From Clostridiales bacterium (GTDB lineage: Bacteria; Bacillota; Clostridia; Oscillospirales; Oscillospiraceae), in NCBI GenBank assembly GCA_019415645.1, contig DXYV01000022.1:1-42205 (forward strand): 42,205 nt of DNA, in the 5' to 3' direction. Shown piece by piece: positions 22,797 through 30,399 of the stretch. Each line of letters begins with the position of its first letter. Position 1 is the stretch's first letter. A program made the translations under genes and the position numbers. Under the pieces are notes generated by a model. The model ran no database searches, was not told where the DNA came from, and saw only the letters and a list, made by a program, of their open reading frames with translations.

Positions 22797-23374
22797 GGCT
22801 GGTGCTGCTGCGCCACGGGGAGGCAGAGGGCAACCGGGAACGGCGGTTCCTGGGACTTACCGACGCGCCGCTGACGCAGGCAGGGGAGACGCAGGCGGCG
22901 GAGGCGGCCCAAAGAATCCCGGCGGTGGAGCATGTCTACGTCAGTCCCCTGCGCCGCTGCCGGCAGACGGCCGGGCTGGTCTGGCCCGGTGTGGAGCAGA
23001 CGGTGGTGGAAGGCCTGCGGGAGACCGATTTCGGTCCGTTTGAGGGGAAAACCCATGCGGAGTTGAAGGACGAGCCCCTGTACCGGCAGTGGCTGGCGGA
23101 CCCGGAGAATCCGGCGCTGGCCGGCCTGGTGGAGTGCGAGGCGGACTGTGCCCGGCGGGCGGAGTTGGCGCTGCGGACGGTGCTCCGGAATGCGGCCGCC
23201 GGCGGGCGCGGCTGTGTGGGCGTGGTTTCCCATGGCGGGACGCTTATGAGCCTGCTGAACCGCTGCGGCCGGCCGGCCCGGCCCTATTACGACTGGCGCA
23301 TGGACAACTGCGGCGGCTGGCTGGTCCGGTGGGAGGATGGATCGAAACAGCTGACGGTGGAGGGGTGGATTTGA
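22790..23374 (+). CDS. cobC: Alpha-ribazole phosphatase, histidine phosphatase family
   Basis: CobC removes the phosphate from alpha-ribazole-5'-phosphate (or from cobalamin phosphate), completing the nucleotide loop. The 194-residue protein has the phosphoglycerate mutase-like LLRHGEAEGN motif with the catalytic histidine, then SPLRRCRQTA, ETDFGPFEGK and the second histidine in VVSHGGTLM. The general histidine phosphatase fold alone would be ambiguous, but its place at the end of a cobT-cobU-cobS operon, overlapping the previous stop, makes CobC the best call. A strong terminator follows 37 bp downstream. Confidence 0.85.
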   Translation: MLRLVLLRHGEAEGNRERRFLGLTDAPLTQAGETQAAEAAQRIPAVEHVYVSPLRRCRQTAGLVWPGVEQTVVEGLRETDFGPFEGKTHAELKDEPLYRQWLADPENPALAGLVECEADCARRAELALRTVLRNAAAGGRGCVGVVSHGGTLMSLLNRCGRPARPYYDWRMDNCGGWLVRWEDGSKQLTVEGWI

Positions 23375-23410
23375 GCCGCAGGCCGACGTATCGCGATTTG
23401 GAATCAAAAT

Positions 23411-23447
23411 GGAGCCGTAACATCGAAATGTTACGGCTCCATTTTTT
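23411..23447 (+). terminator. Intrinsic terminator of the cobalamin operon
   Basis: GGAGCCGTAACAT (23411-23423) pairs perfectly with ATGTTACGGCTCC (23428-23440), followed by ATTTTTT. Confidence 0.95.
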
Positions 23448-23625
23448 ATAGTCTGAAAACCTTCGGAACAGCCGGAGGGTTTCAGACTATAAAAAAACGC
23501 CGGAGCAAAGCGGACTTTGCTCCGACGTGAAAGGGACGGTTAAAATCGATATTTCCCTGCGATAAGAAAAAACGCCGCGAAGCGGCGGACCCAAACCGAA
23601 GCCCAGCGAAGCGGGTTCGGTTTGG
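23447..23625. repeat. Run of four more hairpins between cobC and serine tRNAs
   Basis: Four further inverted repeats follow the cob terminator: 23447-23491 (15-bp arms reading TATAGTCTGAAAACC / GGGTTTCAGACTATA, flanked by T and A runs); 23501-23524 (10-bp arms CGGAGCAAAG); 23573-23587 (CGCCGC gaa GCGGCG); and 23591-23625 (CCAAACCGAA / TTCGGTTTGG with inner CCC/GGG). Read on the minus strand, the second and third are each followed by T-runs and look like terminators. The fourth has a relative at 29483-29517. Together they read as an intergenic array rather than a gene. Confidence 0.65.
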
Positions 23626-23664
23626 AAAGGAGCCGAGACAAAATGAGTGAGAGGTGACTTTTGT

Positions 23665-23702
23665 AAAAAAGTCGCCGCGAACGATATGTCGTCCGCGGCG
23701 AC
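23665..23702 (-). terminator. Intrinsic terminator of the serine tRNA pair
   Basis: GTCGCCGCG (23671-23679) pairs with CGCGGCGAC (23694-23702). On the minus strand TTTTTT follows at once (23670-23665). It begins two bases after the tRNA-Ser(GCU) 3' end. Confidence 0.9.
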
Positions 23703-23703
23703 G

Positions 23704-23794
23704 TGGCGGAGAAGGAGGGATTTGAACCCTCGCTCCGGTTTCCCGGACTACTCCCTTAGCAGGGGAGCCCCTTCGGCCTCTTGGGTACTTCTCC
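23704..23794 (-). tRNA. tRNA-Ser(GCU)
   Basis: A 91-base class II tRNA on the minus strand. The acceptor stem is GGAGAAG/CTTCTCC, with discriminator G and encoded CCA. The anticodon arm is CTCCC-CTGCTAA-GGGAG with anticodon GCT (reads AGC/AGU), and a long variable arm (TAGTCCGGGAAACCGGA) is typical of serine tRNAs. The T arm has GGGTTCAAATCCC. It is cotranscribed with tRNA-Ser(UGA) 29 bp upstream. Confidence 0.97.
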
Positions 23795-23823
23795 AACTGG
23801 CAGAATCAAGTAAGTGATAAAAT

Positions 23824-23910
23824 TGGCGGAGAGGGTGGGATTCGAACCCACGGCTCTGACGAGTCACTGGTTTTCAAGACCAGCTCCTTAAACCACTCGG
23901 ACACCTCTCC
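23824..23910 (-). tRNA. tRNA-Ser(UGA)
   Basis: An 87-base class II tRNA on the minus strand. The acceptor stem is GGAGAGG/CCTCTCC with encoded CCA. The anticodon arm CTGGT-CTTGAAA-ACCAG has anticodon TGA (reads UCN, mainly UCA). There is a long variable arm and the T loop GGTTCGAATCC. A consensus promoter lies about 30 bp upstream. Confidence 0.97.
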
Positions 23911-23940
23911 CTATCCGAGGCAAGCTCAAATGCGAAGTAC

Positions 23941-23969
23941 ATTATACCGTATGAAAACGCCGATGTCAA
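23941..23969 (-). promoter_or_regulatory. Promoter for the serine tRNA pair
   Basis: Minus strand TTGACA (23969-23964), 17-bp spacer, TATAAT (23946-23941): a full consensus promoter, as expected for tRNA genes. Confidence 0.95.
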
Positions 23970-24005
23970 TGATTTTTCACAGAAACACAGGAAAAATCAT
24001 CGACA

Positions 24006-24035
24006 GGATACGCCGTCCCGGCGGACGGCGTATCC
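24006..24035 (-). terminator. Terminator-like hairpin after ArsC/Spx-like gene
   Basis: GGATACGCCGTCC (24006-24018) pairs with GGACGGCGTATCC (24023-24035) just beyond the minus-strand stop codon. The T-rich tract comes about ten bases later, so efficiency is uncertain. Confidence 0.6.
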
Positions 24036-24042
24036 GCCGGAC

Positions 24043-24396
24043 TTAACGGTTCAGCGCTTCTTCCCACTCGGCCGGCTTAAAGCCCACCAGCACGAAATCG
24101 TCGCCCACCAGGATGGGACGCTTCACCAGCATTCCGTCGGTGGCCAGCAGCGCCAGCTGCTCCTCCTCGCTCATGGCGGGCAGCTTGTCCTTGAGGCCCA
24201 GTGCCTTGTACTGCAAGCCGCTGGTGTTGAAAAAGCGGCGCAGCGGCAGGCCGCTGCGCGGATACCAGGCGCGCAACTCCTCCTGGGTGGGGCGGTCCAG
24301 CTTGATGTCCCGCTGGGTATAGGCTATGCCGGCGGCATCCAGAAAGGCTTTGGCCTTCTGGCAGGTCGTACATTTGGGATAACAGACAAACAGCAT
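24043..24396 (-). CDS. ArsC/Spx-family thioredoxin-fold protein
   Basis: A 117-residue ArsC/Spx-family protein. The N-terminal YPKCTTCQKAKAFLDAAGI has the CxxC pair, and DIKLDRPTQEELRAW, a central GLPLRRFFNTSG, and the late MLVKRPILV (cis-Pro region Arg-Pro) are standard. True glutaredoxin-linked arsenate reductases usually have one Cys in this loop, while Spx has CxxC; the RFFNTSGLQYKAL segment is typical of the uncharacterised Firmicutes ArsC-like branch. No arsenic genes are nearby, so arsenate reduction should not be assumed. ATG 24396 is preceded by AAAGGAGCGACCGCA. It is a single-gene unit divergent from the T-box operon. Confidence 0.85.
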   Translation of the reverse strand: MLFVCYPKCTTCQKAKAFLDAAGIAYTQRDIKLDRPTQEELRAWYPRSGLPLRRFFNTSGLQYKALGLKDKLPAMSEEEQLALLATDGMLVKRPILVGDDFVLVGFKPAEWEEALNR

Positions 24397-24492
24397 TGCG
24401 GTCGCTCCTTTCCGGTCCTTATGTTTCTTATCTTATCATAATTTGCTGTGGTTAGGCAAGAAAAGAATGGGGCATCCTGTGAAAAACGCCTC

Positions 24493-24521
24493 TTGACAAA
24501 CTTGCAAGTTCTGGTTACAAT
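24493..24521 (+). promoter_or_regulatory. Promoter for the T-box aspS-gatCAB operon
   Basis: TTGACA (24493-24498), 17-bp spacer, TACAAT (24516-24521). Transcription would begin near 24528, at the 5' edge of the T-box leader. Confidence 0.9.
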
Positions 24522-24527
24522 ACTTGC

Positions 24528-24814
24528 AATCAAAGTGCCGCTGGCACAGGATAAGGCAATGAGAAAGACCGCCCCCCACGGCGTCCGCCAGAGAATTCGG
24601 GTCACCGACTGAGAGCCCGATCCGGAAAGACGGGGAAGCGCAACACTTTTGAGCCGGCGCGTCGAGTCCCGCAAGGGAGGTAGGCCCGCCCGTCCCCTCC
24701 GCGTTAAGGAGTACAGAGCGATTCCGGCAAAGGGGCCGGGATAACTTGGGTGGTACCACGGAATAGCTGTATTATTTCGTCCCGAGCCATTTGAATGGCT
24801 CGGGACGTTTTGAT
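24528..24814 (+). promoter_or_regulatory. T-box riboswitch, Asn specifier
   Basis: A tRNA-sensing T-box leader. Stem I features are present: the AGAGAATTCGGG / CTGAGAGCCCG region, the distal AAAGACGGGGAAG side, and a specifier loop GCGCAACAC where AAC (24642-24644) is the likely specifier codon, just before CTTTTGAG. The antiterminator bears the T-box consensus TTGGGTGGTACCACGG (24746-24761), whose TGGT base-pairs with an uncharged tRNA acceptor end. The competing terminator follows. An AAC specifier means the operon is induced when tRNA(Asn) is uncharged, which fits exactly the genes downstream that make Asn-tRNA(Asn). Confidence 0.95.
24779..24812 (+). terminator. T-box terminator (attenuator)
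   Basis: CGTCCCGAGCCAT (24779-24791) pairs with ATGGCTCGGGACG (24795-24807) and is followed by TTTTGATT. It forms when tRNA(Asn) is charged and gives way to the antiterminator when it is not. Confidence 0.95.
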
Positions 24815-24843
24815 TCTCCCGAGCCGTAAGGAGACAGGGAACC

Positions 24844-26154
24844 ATGAAAACCATGACCGGAACGTTAGAGACCGGCCGGCTGGAGCTGGCCGAGCTTCCC
24901 AGCCGCTGCGGACAGACCGTCCGCGTCCACGGTGCAGTCCACTCTCTGCGGGAGCTGGGCGGCGTTACCTTCCTCACCCTGCGCAAGCGGGACGGCGTGC
25001 TTCAGTGCGTGTGTCCTCCGGAGCTGGAGCTGCCGGGCGAGGAATCGGCGGTGATCGTCACCGGAACAGTCCGCCAGGAGCCCCGGGCCCCCGGCGGCTA
25101 CGAGGTGCAGGCGCAGTCTGTGGAGGTGCTCTCCCGGCCCGCGGAGCCTATGCCCGTGCCGGTGTCCAAGTACAAGCTGAACCTCAACCTAGATACGGAG
25201 CTCGCGCTTCGCCCAGTGGTGCTGCGCAACCTGCGCAAGCGCAGCGTGTTCAAAATTCAGGAGGGAATCGTCCGGGGCTTCCGGGATTATTTGACCGGAC
25301 AGGGCTTTACGGAGATCCACACCCCCAAGATCGTCCACGCGGGCGCGGAGGGAGGCTCCAACATCTTCAAGCTGGACTACTTCGGCCGCAAGGCCTATCT
25401 GGCCCAGTCTCCCCAGTTCTACAAGCAGACCATGGTGGGCGTGTATGAGCGGGTGTTCGAGGTAGCGCCGGTATTCCGGGCGGAAAAGCACTCCACGGCC
25501 CGGCACCTGAACGAATATATGGGCTTGGATTTTGAGATGGGCTATCTGGACTCCTTTGAGGAGCTGATGGAGGTGGAGACCGGCTTTCTGCGGTACACCA
25601 TGGATCTGCTGGCCCGGGAGTATGCCGCCGACCTGGAACGGCTGGGGGTGGAGCTGCCCCGGGTGGACGCCATCCCCTGCCTGCGGTTTGACGAGGCCAA
25701 GCGGCTGGCGGCGGAGAAGTACGGCCGCCCCATCCGGGATCCCTACGACCTGGAGCCCGAGGAGGAGGTCAACATCGGCCGCTACGCCAGGGAGGAGCTG
25801 GGCAGCGAATTTGTGTTCATCACCCATTACCCCTCCAAAAAGCGCCCCTTCTACGCCATGGATGATCCCCTGGACAACCGCTATACCCTCTCCTTTGACT
25901 TGCTGTTCCGCGGGATGGAGGTGACCACCGGCGGCCAGCGCATCCACACTTACGGCGAGCAGGTGGCCAAGATGATGGCCCGGGGCATGGACCCGGAGGA
26001 ATTCATCAACTTTTTGATGATCCACAAGCACGGTATGCCGCCCCACGGCGGCCTGGGTATCGGTCTGGAGCGGCTGACCATGAAGCTGTGCGGCCTGGAC
26101 AACGTACGCTATGCCAGCTTGTTCCCGCGGGACCTGAGCCGGCTGGAACCGTAA
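24844..26154 (+). CDS. aspS: Aspartate--tRNA(Asp/Asn) ligase, archaeal-type
   Basis: A 436-residue class IIb aminoacyl-tRNA synthetase of the short archaeal AspRS type, without the bacterial insertion domain. The N-terminal OB-fold (residues of about 20-105) binds the anticodon. Motif 2 contains FRAEKHSTARHLNEY, and motif 3 is GGLGIGLERLTMKL. Gene context shows its role: it is followed by gatC, gatA and gatB and sits under an Asn-specific T-box, so it should misacylate tRNA(Asn) with Asp for amidation, that is, be non-discriminating. In the OB-fold the position usually Trp in discriminating enzymes reads Ala (VRVHGAVHS), consistent with altered anticodon recognition, though this needs an alignment. 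ATG 24844 follows AGGAGACAGGGAACC. Confidence 0.9.
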   Translation: MKTMTGTLETGRLELAELPSRCGQTVRVHGAVHSLRELGGVTFLTLRKRDGVLQCVCPPELELPGEESAVIVTGTVRQEPRAPGGYEVQAQSVEVLSRPAEPMPVPVSKYKLNLNLDTELALRPVVLRNLRKRSVFKIQEGIVRGFRDYLTGQGFTEIHTPKIVHAGAEGGSNIFKLDYFGRKAYLAQSPQFYKQTMVGVYERVFEVAPVFRAEKHSTARHLNEYMGLDFEMGYLDSFEELMEVETGFLRYTMDLLAREYAADLERLGVELPRVDAIPCLRFDEAKRLAAEKYGRPIRDPYDLEPEEEVNIGRYAREELGSEFVFITHYPSKKRPFYAMDDPLDNRYTLSFDLLFRGMEVTTGGQRIHTYGEQVAKMMARGMDPEEFINFLMIHKHGMPPHGGLGIGLERLTMKLCGLDNVRYASLFPRDLSRLEP

Positions 26155-26167
26155 AGGAGGAGCAGCC

Positions 26168-26455
26168 ATGAACATTACCCCTGAACTGATTGATTATCTG
26201 TCCGAGCTGTCCCGGCTCCGGCTGCCCGAGGAAGAAAAGGCGGCCATGACCACCGAGCTGGAGCGAATTTTGGCCTATATGGATACGCTGAACCAGCTGG
26301 ATACCAAGGATGTGGAACCCATGAGCCATGTGTTCCCGGTGAAAAACGTCATGCGGCCCGACACGGTGGAGCCCTCCGCCGACCGGGCGGAGCTGCTGGC
26401 CAACGCCCCCGTCCCGGACCAGGAGGCATTCCTGGTGCCCAAGACGGTGGAATGA
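26168..26455 (+). CDS. gatC: Asp/Glu-tRNA amidotransferase subunit C
   Basis: GatC, 95 residues, the small subunit that wraps GatA and GatB together. The signature YLSELSRLRLPEEEK and the later LDTKDVEPMSHVF / MRPDTVEP are typical. ATG 26168 follows AAAGGAGGAGCAGCC, 13 bp after aspS. GatCAB amidates Asp-tRNA(Asn), and often Glu-tRNA(Gln), using glutamine. Confidence 0.95.
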   Translation: MNITPELIDYLSELSRLRLPEEEKAAMTTELERILAYMDTLNQLDTKDVEPMSHVFPVKNVMRPDTVEPSADRAELLANAPVPDQEAFLVPKTVE

Positions 26456-26468
26456 GGAGGGACGGAAC

Positions 26469-27944
26469 ATGAACGAACTGCGCAAGCTCACCGCCCTGGC
26501 CCTGGGCAAGGCGATTCGGACGGGCGAGGTGTCCGTGAAGGAGGCCGTCCAGGCGGCGCTGGACGCCATCCAGAGCGAGGACAGCAGCCTGAACAGCTAT
26601 ATCACGGTCACGGGCGAGCAGGCTCTGGCCCGGGCAGAGGCTCTGCAGGCCGGCGTGCGGGAGGCCGCCAGCCCCCTGTACGGCGTGCCCATGGCCTTTA
26701 AGGACAATATCTGCACCCGGGGCGTCAAGACCTCCTGCGCCTCCAAGCTCCTGGGAGACTTCAGGCCGCCCTACGACGCCACGGTGGTGGAGCGGCTGAC
26801 GGCAGCCGGGGCGGTGTCCCTGGGCAAGCTGAATCTGGACGAATTCGCCATGGGCTCCACCTCGGAGACCTCCTACTATGGCCCGGTCCACAACCCCTGG
26901 GATCTGACCCGGGTCCCAGGCGGCTCCTCCGGCGGCGCGGCCGCCGCGGTGGCAGCCGGCCTGGGGTGGTATGCCATCGGATCGGACACCGGCGGCTCCA
27001 TCCGCCAGCCCGCCGCCTACTGCGGCGTCACCGGCATGAAGCCCACCTACGGCACCGTGTCCCGGTACGGCCTGATCGCCTATGCCTCCTCCCTGGATCA
27101 GATGGGTCCCCTGGCCCGGGATGCGGCGGACTGCGCCGCCATCCTGGATGTGATCCAGGGCAGGGACCGGCGGGACGGCACCTCCTTGGACGCGCCGGCC
27201 GGCGGCCTGCTGGGCGCGCTGGACGGCGACATCCGGGGGCTGCGCATCGGCCTGCCCGCCGACTGTTTCGGTGAGGGCCTGGACCCCCAGGTGGCCCAGG
27301 CGGTGCAGAAGGCCGCCCAGGTGCTGAAGGCGCGGGGCGCGGTGGTGGAAGCGTGCGCCCTGCCCATCATGGAGTACGTGGTGCCAGCCTACTATATCAT
27401 CGCCGCGGCCGAGGCCTCCTCCAACCTGTCCCGCTTTGACGGCGTGAAATACGGCTGGCGGGCCGAGGGCTATGAGGACCTGACCGACCTGTATCAAAAG
27501 ACCCGCACCGAGGGCTTCGGCGCCGAGGTGAAGCGGCGGATTCTGCTGGGGACCTTCGTGCTGTCCTCCGGCTACTATGACGCCTACTACAAGAAGGCGC
27601 TTCAGGTCAAGGCGGTCATCAAAAACGCCTTTGAAGAGGCCTTCCGAAACTATGATCTGCTGCTGACCCCCGTGGCGCCCGCCACGGCTCCCAAGCTGGG
27701 GGAGAGCCTCAGCGACCCTCTCCGGATGTACCTGAGCGACATCTACACCGTGTCGGTAAACCTGGCCGGTCTGCCCGGTCTGTCCATGCCCTGCGGCTTT
27801 GACGGGCAGGGCATGCCCATCGGCGCCCAGCTCATCGGGCCGGCCCTGGGCGACCGGACCGTGCTGCGGGCGGCCCACGCCTATCAGCTGGACACGGATT
27901 GGCATACGCGGACACCGGAGACGAAGGGAGGAGAACCCGCATGA
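26469..27944 (+). CDS. gatA: Asp/Glu-tRNA amidotransferase subunit A (glutaminase)
   Basis: GatA, 491 residues, the amidase-fold subunit that releases ammonia from glutamine. The Ser-cisSer-Lys triad is present: Lys in PMAFKDNI (about residue 78), Ser in VPGGSSGGAAAA (about 153) and Ser in SDTGGSIRQPA (about 177). The remaining sequence runs to the usual C-terminus without gaps. ATG 26469 has GGAGGGACGGAAC upstream. The stop overlaps the gatB start (ATGA), giving coupled translation of the two subunits. Confidence 0.97.
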   Translation: MNELRKLTALALGKAIRTGEVSVKEAVQAALDAIQSEDSSLNSYITVTGEQALARAEALQAGVREAASPLYGVPMAFKDNICTRGVKTSCASKLLGDFRPPYDATVVERLTAAGAVSLGKLNLDEFAMGSTSETSYYGPVHNPWDLTRVPGGSSGGAAAAVAAGLGWYAIGSDTGGSIRQPAAYCGVTGMKPTYGTVSRYGLIAYASSLDQMGPLARDAADCAAILDVIQGRDRRDGTSLDAPAGGLLGALDGDIRGLRIGLPADCFGEGLDPQVAQAVQKAAQVLKARGAVVEACALPIMEYVVPAYYIIAAAEASSNLSRFDGVKYGWRAEGYEDLTDLYQKTRTEGFGAEVKRRILLGTFVLSSGYYDAYYKKALQVKAVIKNAFEEAFRNYDLLLTPVAPATAPKLGESLSDPLRMYLSDIYTVSVNLAGLPGLSMPCGFDGQGMPIGAQLIGPALGDRTVLRAAHAYQLDTDWHTRTPETKGGEPA

Positions 27945-29377
27945 CGTGGGAAATGGTCATCGGCCTGGAGACCCATGTGGAGCTGGCCACCAAAACGAAA
28001 ATTTTCTGTTCCTGCACCACGCAGTTCGGAGGGGATCCCAATACTCACTGCTGTCCGGTCTGCACCGGAATGCCGGGCACGCTGCCGGTGCTCAACGAAA
28101 AAGTGCTGGGGTATGCGGTCAAGGCCAGCCTGGCGCTGAACTGCGACGTCACCCGCAGCACAAAATTTGACCGGAAAAACTACTTCTATCCAGATCTGCC
28201 CAAGGCCTACCAAATCAGCCAGCTCTATCTGCCCATCGGCCGGAACGGAGCGGTGCCCATCCGCACGGAGAGCGGGGTGGAAAAGACCGTCCGAATCCAC
28301 GAGCTGCACATGGAGGAGGACGCGGGCAAGCTGGTCCATGACCCCTGGATCGACCAGACCAGGGCGGATTACAACCGCTGCGGCGTCCCCCTGATCGAGA
28401 TCGTCACCGAGCCCGATTTCCGCAGCGCCGAGGAGGTCATCGCCTACCTGGAGAAGCTGCGTTCCACCCTCCAGTACCTGGGGGTATCCGACTGCAAGAT
28501 GCAGGAGGGCTCCCTGCGGTGCGACGTGAACCTGTCGGTGCGCCCCGCCGGATCGGAGGAGCTGGGGATCCGCACGGAGATGAAGAACCTGAACTCCTTC
28601 AAGGCCATCGCCCGGGCCATCGACTACGAGGCCCAGCGGCAGATCGAGCGCATCGAGGAGGGCAAGCGGGTGATTCAGGAGACCCGCCGCTGGGACGAGA
28701 ACAAGGACGCCACCTATGCCATGCGTTCCAAGGAGAACGCACAGGACTACCGCTATTTCCCGGAGCCCGACCTCCCGCCCATTGAGATCACGGAGGAGCA
28801 GCTGGCCGCCTACCGGGCCAGCCAGCCGGAGATGGCACCGGAGAAGTGCGCCCGCTATCAGAGTCAGCTGGGTCTGCCCGCCTATGACGCGGAAATGATC
28901 ACCGCCGACAAGCATCTGGCCGACTTCTTTGAGGAGACGGTCGCGCTGGGGGCGGAGCCCAAAACGGCGTCCAACTGGATCATGGGGCAGGTGCTGCGCC
29001 AGCTGAAGGAGCACGCCCTGGAGCCGGCCCAGATGCAGCTGACGCCGGGGACCCTGGCCAGGCTGCTGGCGCTGGTGGACGAGGGAAAGCTCAACCGCAA
29101 CACCGCCGTCAAGGTGTTCGACGCTGTGTTTGCAGACGACGGCGACGTGGACGCCTATGTGAAAGAGCATGGCCTGGAGCAGATTCACGATACCGGGCTG
29201 ATCGACCGGACAGTGGAGGCGGTGCTGGTCGCCAATCCGCAGTCGGTGGCCGATTTCCAAAACGGGAAGGAGAAGGCCTTCGGCTTCCTGGTGGGCCAGG
29301 TCATGAAGCAGCTCAAGGGCAAGGCCGATCCCAAGGCGGTGAACACCGCCCTGCGGGAAAAGCTGAGCCAGAACTAA
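27941..29377 (+). CDS. gatB: Asp/Glu-tRNA amidotransferase subunit B
   Basis: GatB, 478 residues, the subunit that binds the mischarged tRNA, activates the Asp or Glu with ATP and accepts ammonia from GatA. The N-terminal GLETHVEL motif, the zinc site (CSC at about residues 22-24 and CCPVC at about 40-44) and the ELHMEEDAGKLVHD segment are intact. A helical tail and the GatB/Yqey tRNA-binding domain (KTASNWIMGQV to KAVNTALREKL) complete it. It is the last gene of the T-box operon; a bidirectional terminator lies 314 bp downstream. Confidence 0.97.
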   Translation: MTWEMVIGLETHVELATKTKIFCSCTTQFGGDPNTHCCPVCTGMPGTLPVLNEKVLGYAVKASLALNCDVTRSTKFDRKNYFYPDLPKAYQISQLYLPIGRNGAVPIRTESGVEKTVRIHELHMEEDAGKLVHDPWIDQTRADYNRCGVPLIEIVTEPDFRSAEEVIAYLEKLRSTLQYLGVSDCKMQEGSLRCDVNLSVRPAGSEELGIRTEMKNLNSFKAIARAIDYEAQRQIERIEEGKRVIQETRRWDENKDATYAMRSKENAQDYRYFPEPDLPPIEITEEQLAAYRASQPEMAPEKCARYQSQLGLPAYDAEMITADKHLADFFEETVALGAEPKTASNWIMGQVLRQLKEHALEPAQMQLTPGTLARLLALVDEGKLNRNTAVKVFDAVFADDGDVDAYVKEHGLEQIHDTGLIDRTVEAVLVANPQSVADFQNGKEKAFGFLVGQVMKQLKGKADPKAVNTALREKLSQN

Positions 29378-29689
29378 AGGCTGAAGAATCAAACAGACGG
29401 CACGCTGCGTCGTCGGGCCAAAGTCCGCACCGCTCGCAACGCCCGGAGGGCATTTCTCGCTCCGCTCCCTTGTCCCTCCTCTCCCAAACAAACCCGCTTC
29501 GCTGGGCTTTGTTTGGGCCCCCGGAACGTGTACTTGTGGGCAGAGCAGAGCCTTTTCCGAGGCGCATGACCCCGGAAAAGACGGATTTTGATTGGATTTT
29601 ACCACCTGAAGGCGGCAAAACTCCTCCGAGGGCCTTTCCTCTTGCGAGTGTGGTCTATTTTCCTGCACGCTAGTTCATGTTTCGACAGA
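29378..29689. other. Intergenic region after gatB with a dispersed hairpin repeat
   Basis: No convincing gene. Frames on the minus strand here are GC-driven and run into the mirror of gatB. The clear structure is a hairpin at 29483-29517, CCCAAACAAA / TTTGTTTGGG outside and CCC/GGG inside, whose core AACCCGCTTCGCTGGGCTT is identical, in opposite orientation, to the hairpin at 23591-23625. The neighbouring CTCCTCTC-type sequence also recurs in complement near 23626-23655. It appears to be one copy of a dispersed structured repeat. Confidence 0.55.
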
Positions 29690-29690
29690 C

Positions 29691-29732
29691 AAAGACCGCC
29701 CGCTGCCTGTGGCAGCGGGCGGTCTTTGTTTT
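29691..29732. terminator. Bidirectional terminator between gatB and rhomboid gene
   Basis: AAAGACCGCCCGCTGCC (29691-29707) pairs perfectly with GGCAGCGGGCGGTCTTT (29711-29727), followed by GTTTT on the plus strand and by TGTCTG on the minus strand. It lies between convergent genes. Confidence 0.9.
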
Positions 29733-29743
29733 GACGGGATGGG

Positions 29744-30319
29744 TCAATGGTGCCGACTGCCCCGCCAGAATCCGATCAGGGTGCCGCACAGACCGCCGAT
29801 GATATGGGTCAGCTGGGAGACGTCGTCCTGGACGAAAATGGCGTCCCACAGTTCGCCGCCCAGATAAAAGAGAAAGACAAAAATCAGGGTCAGGGGGATG
29901 GTGCCCGATTTCATGCCGCCGAAGGCGGAGAGCAAAATCATCATAAACACCACGCCGGAGGCGCCCAGCAGAGCGGTGCCGGGGAAGAATACAAAGTGGA
30001 TGAGCCCGGAGACCAGCGCGGTGAACACGATGGCCCAGAACACGGAGAAGCTGCCGTACCGGTCCTCCAGCCCGGCGCCCAATACCAGCATCAGGCCCAG
30101 ATTGCCCACCAGATGGGAGAGGTTGGCGTGGCCCAGCACATGGCCGAAAAAGCGCACAAAGGCCAGGGGATCGGCCAGGGAGCAGCGGTAGACCGAGAAC
30201 AGGTGGCTGGTGGTCCAGCCGCCGGTCAGGCCGTTCAGGGCCAGCGCCAGCAGGCAGAGCAGGGCGAAGGTCAGGGTGACCGGAGCGTTGTAGGAAATTT
30301 TCAGAACGGGTCGTTTCAC
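29744..30319 (-). CDS. Rhomboid-family intramembrane serine protease
   Basis: A 191-residue membrane protein with six predicted hydrophobic segments. The rhomboid dyad is visible: Ser in LLGASGVVFMM (GxSG, fourth segment) and His in LTHIIGGLCGTL (sixth segment), with HANLSHLVGNLGLM carrying the conserved His/Asn of the second segment. It cleaves transmembrane substrates within the membrane; the substrate is unknown. No extra soluble domain is present, so it is the minimal bacterial form. ATG 30319 begins MKRPVLKISYNAPV, a short cytoplasmic head. It has its own promoter just downstream of the MocR stop codon and ends at the shared terminator. Confidence 0.9.
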   Translation of the reverse strand: MKRPVLKISYNAPVTLTFALLCLLALALNGLTGGWTTSHLFSVYRCSLADPLAFVRFFGHVLGHANLSHLVGNLGLMLVLGAGLEDRYGSFSVFWAIVFTALVSGLIHFVFFPGTALLGASGVVFMMILLSAFGGMKSGTIPLTLIFVFLFYLGGELWDAIFVQDDVSQLTHIIGGLCGTLIGFWRGSRHH

Positions 30320-30369
30320 GGGCGATGCCGCCTTTCTCTCAAGTTTGGCGCTGCGGAGTCTCTGGACGT

Positions 30370-30398
30370 AGTATAACGGATTTCGACGGCTGTTTCAA
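30370..30398 (-). promoter_or_regulatory. Promoter for rhomboid gene
   Basis: Minus strand TTGAAA (30398-30393), 17-bp spacer, TATACT (30375-30370). It is about 50 bp before ATG 30319, directly after the preceding minus-strand gene. Confidence 0.75.
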
Positions 30399-30399
30399 G

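Noticed and set aside
27884..29668. A 594-codon minus-strand frame opposite gatB
   Set aside because: Mirror of a highly conserved gene; composition unlike a real protein and no start signal.
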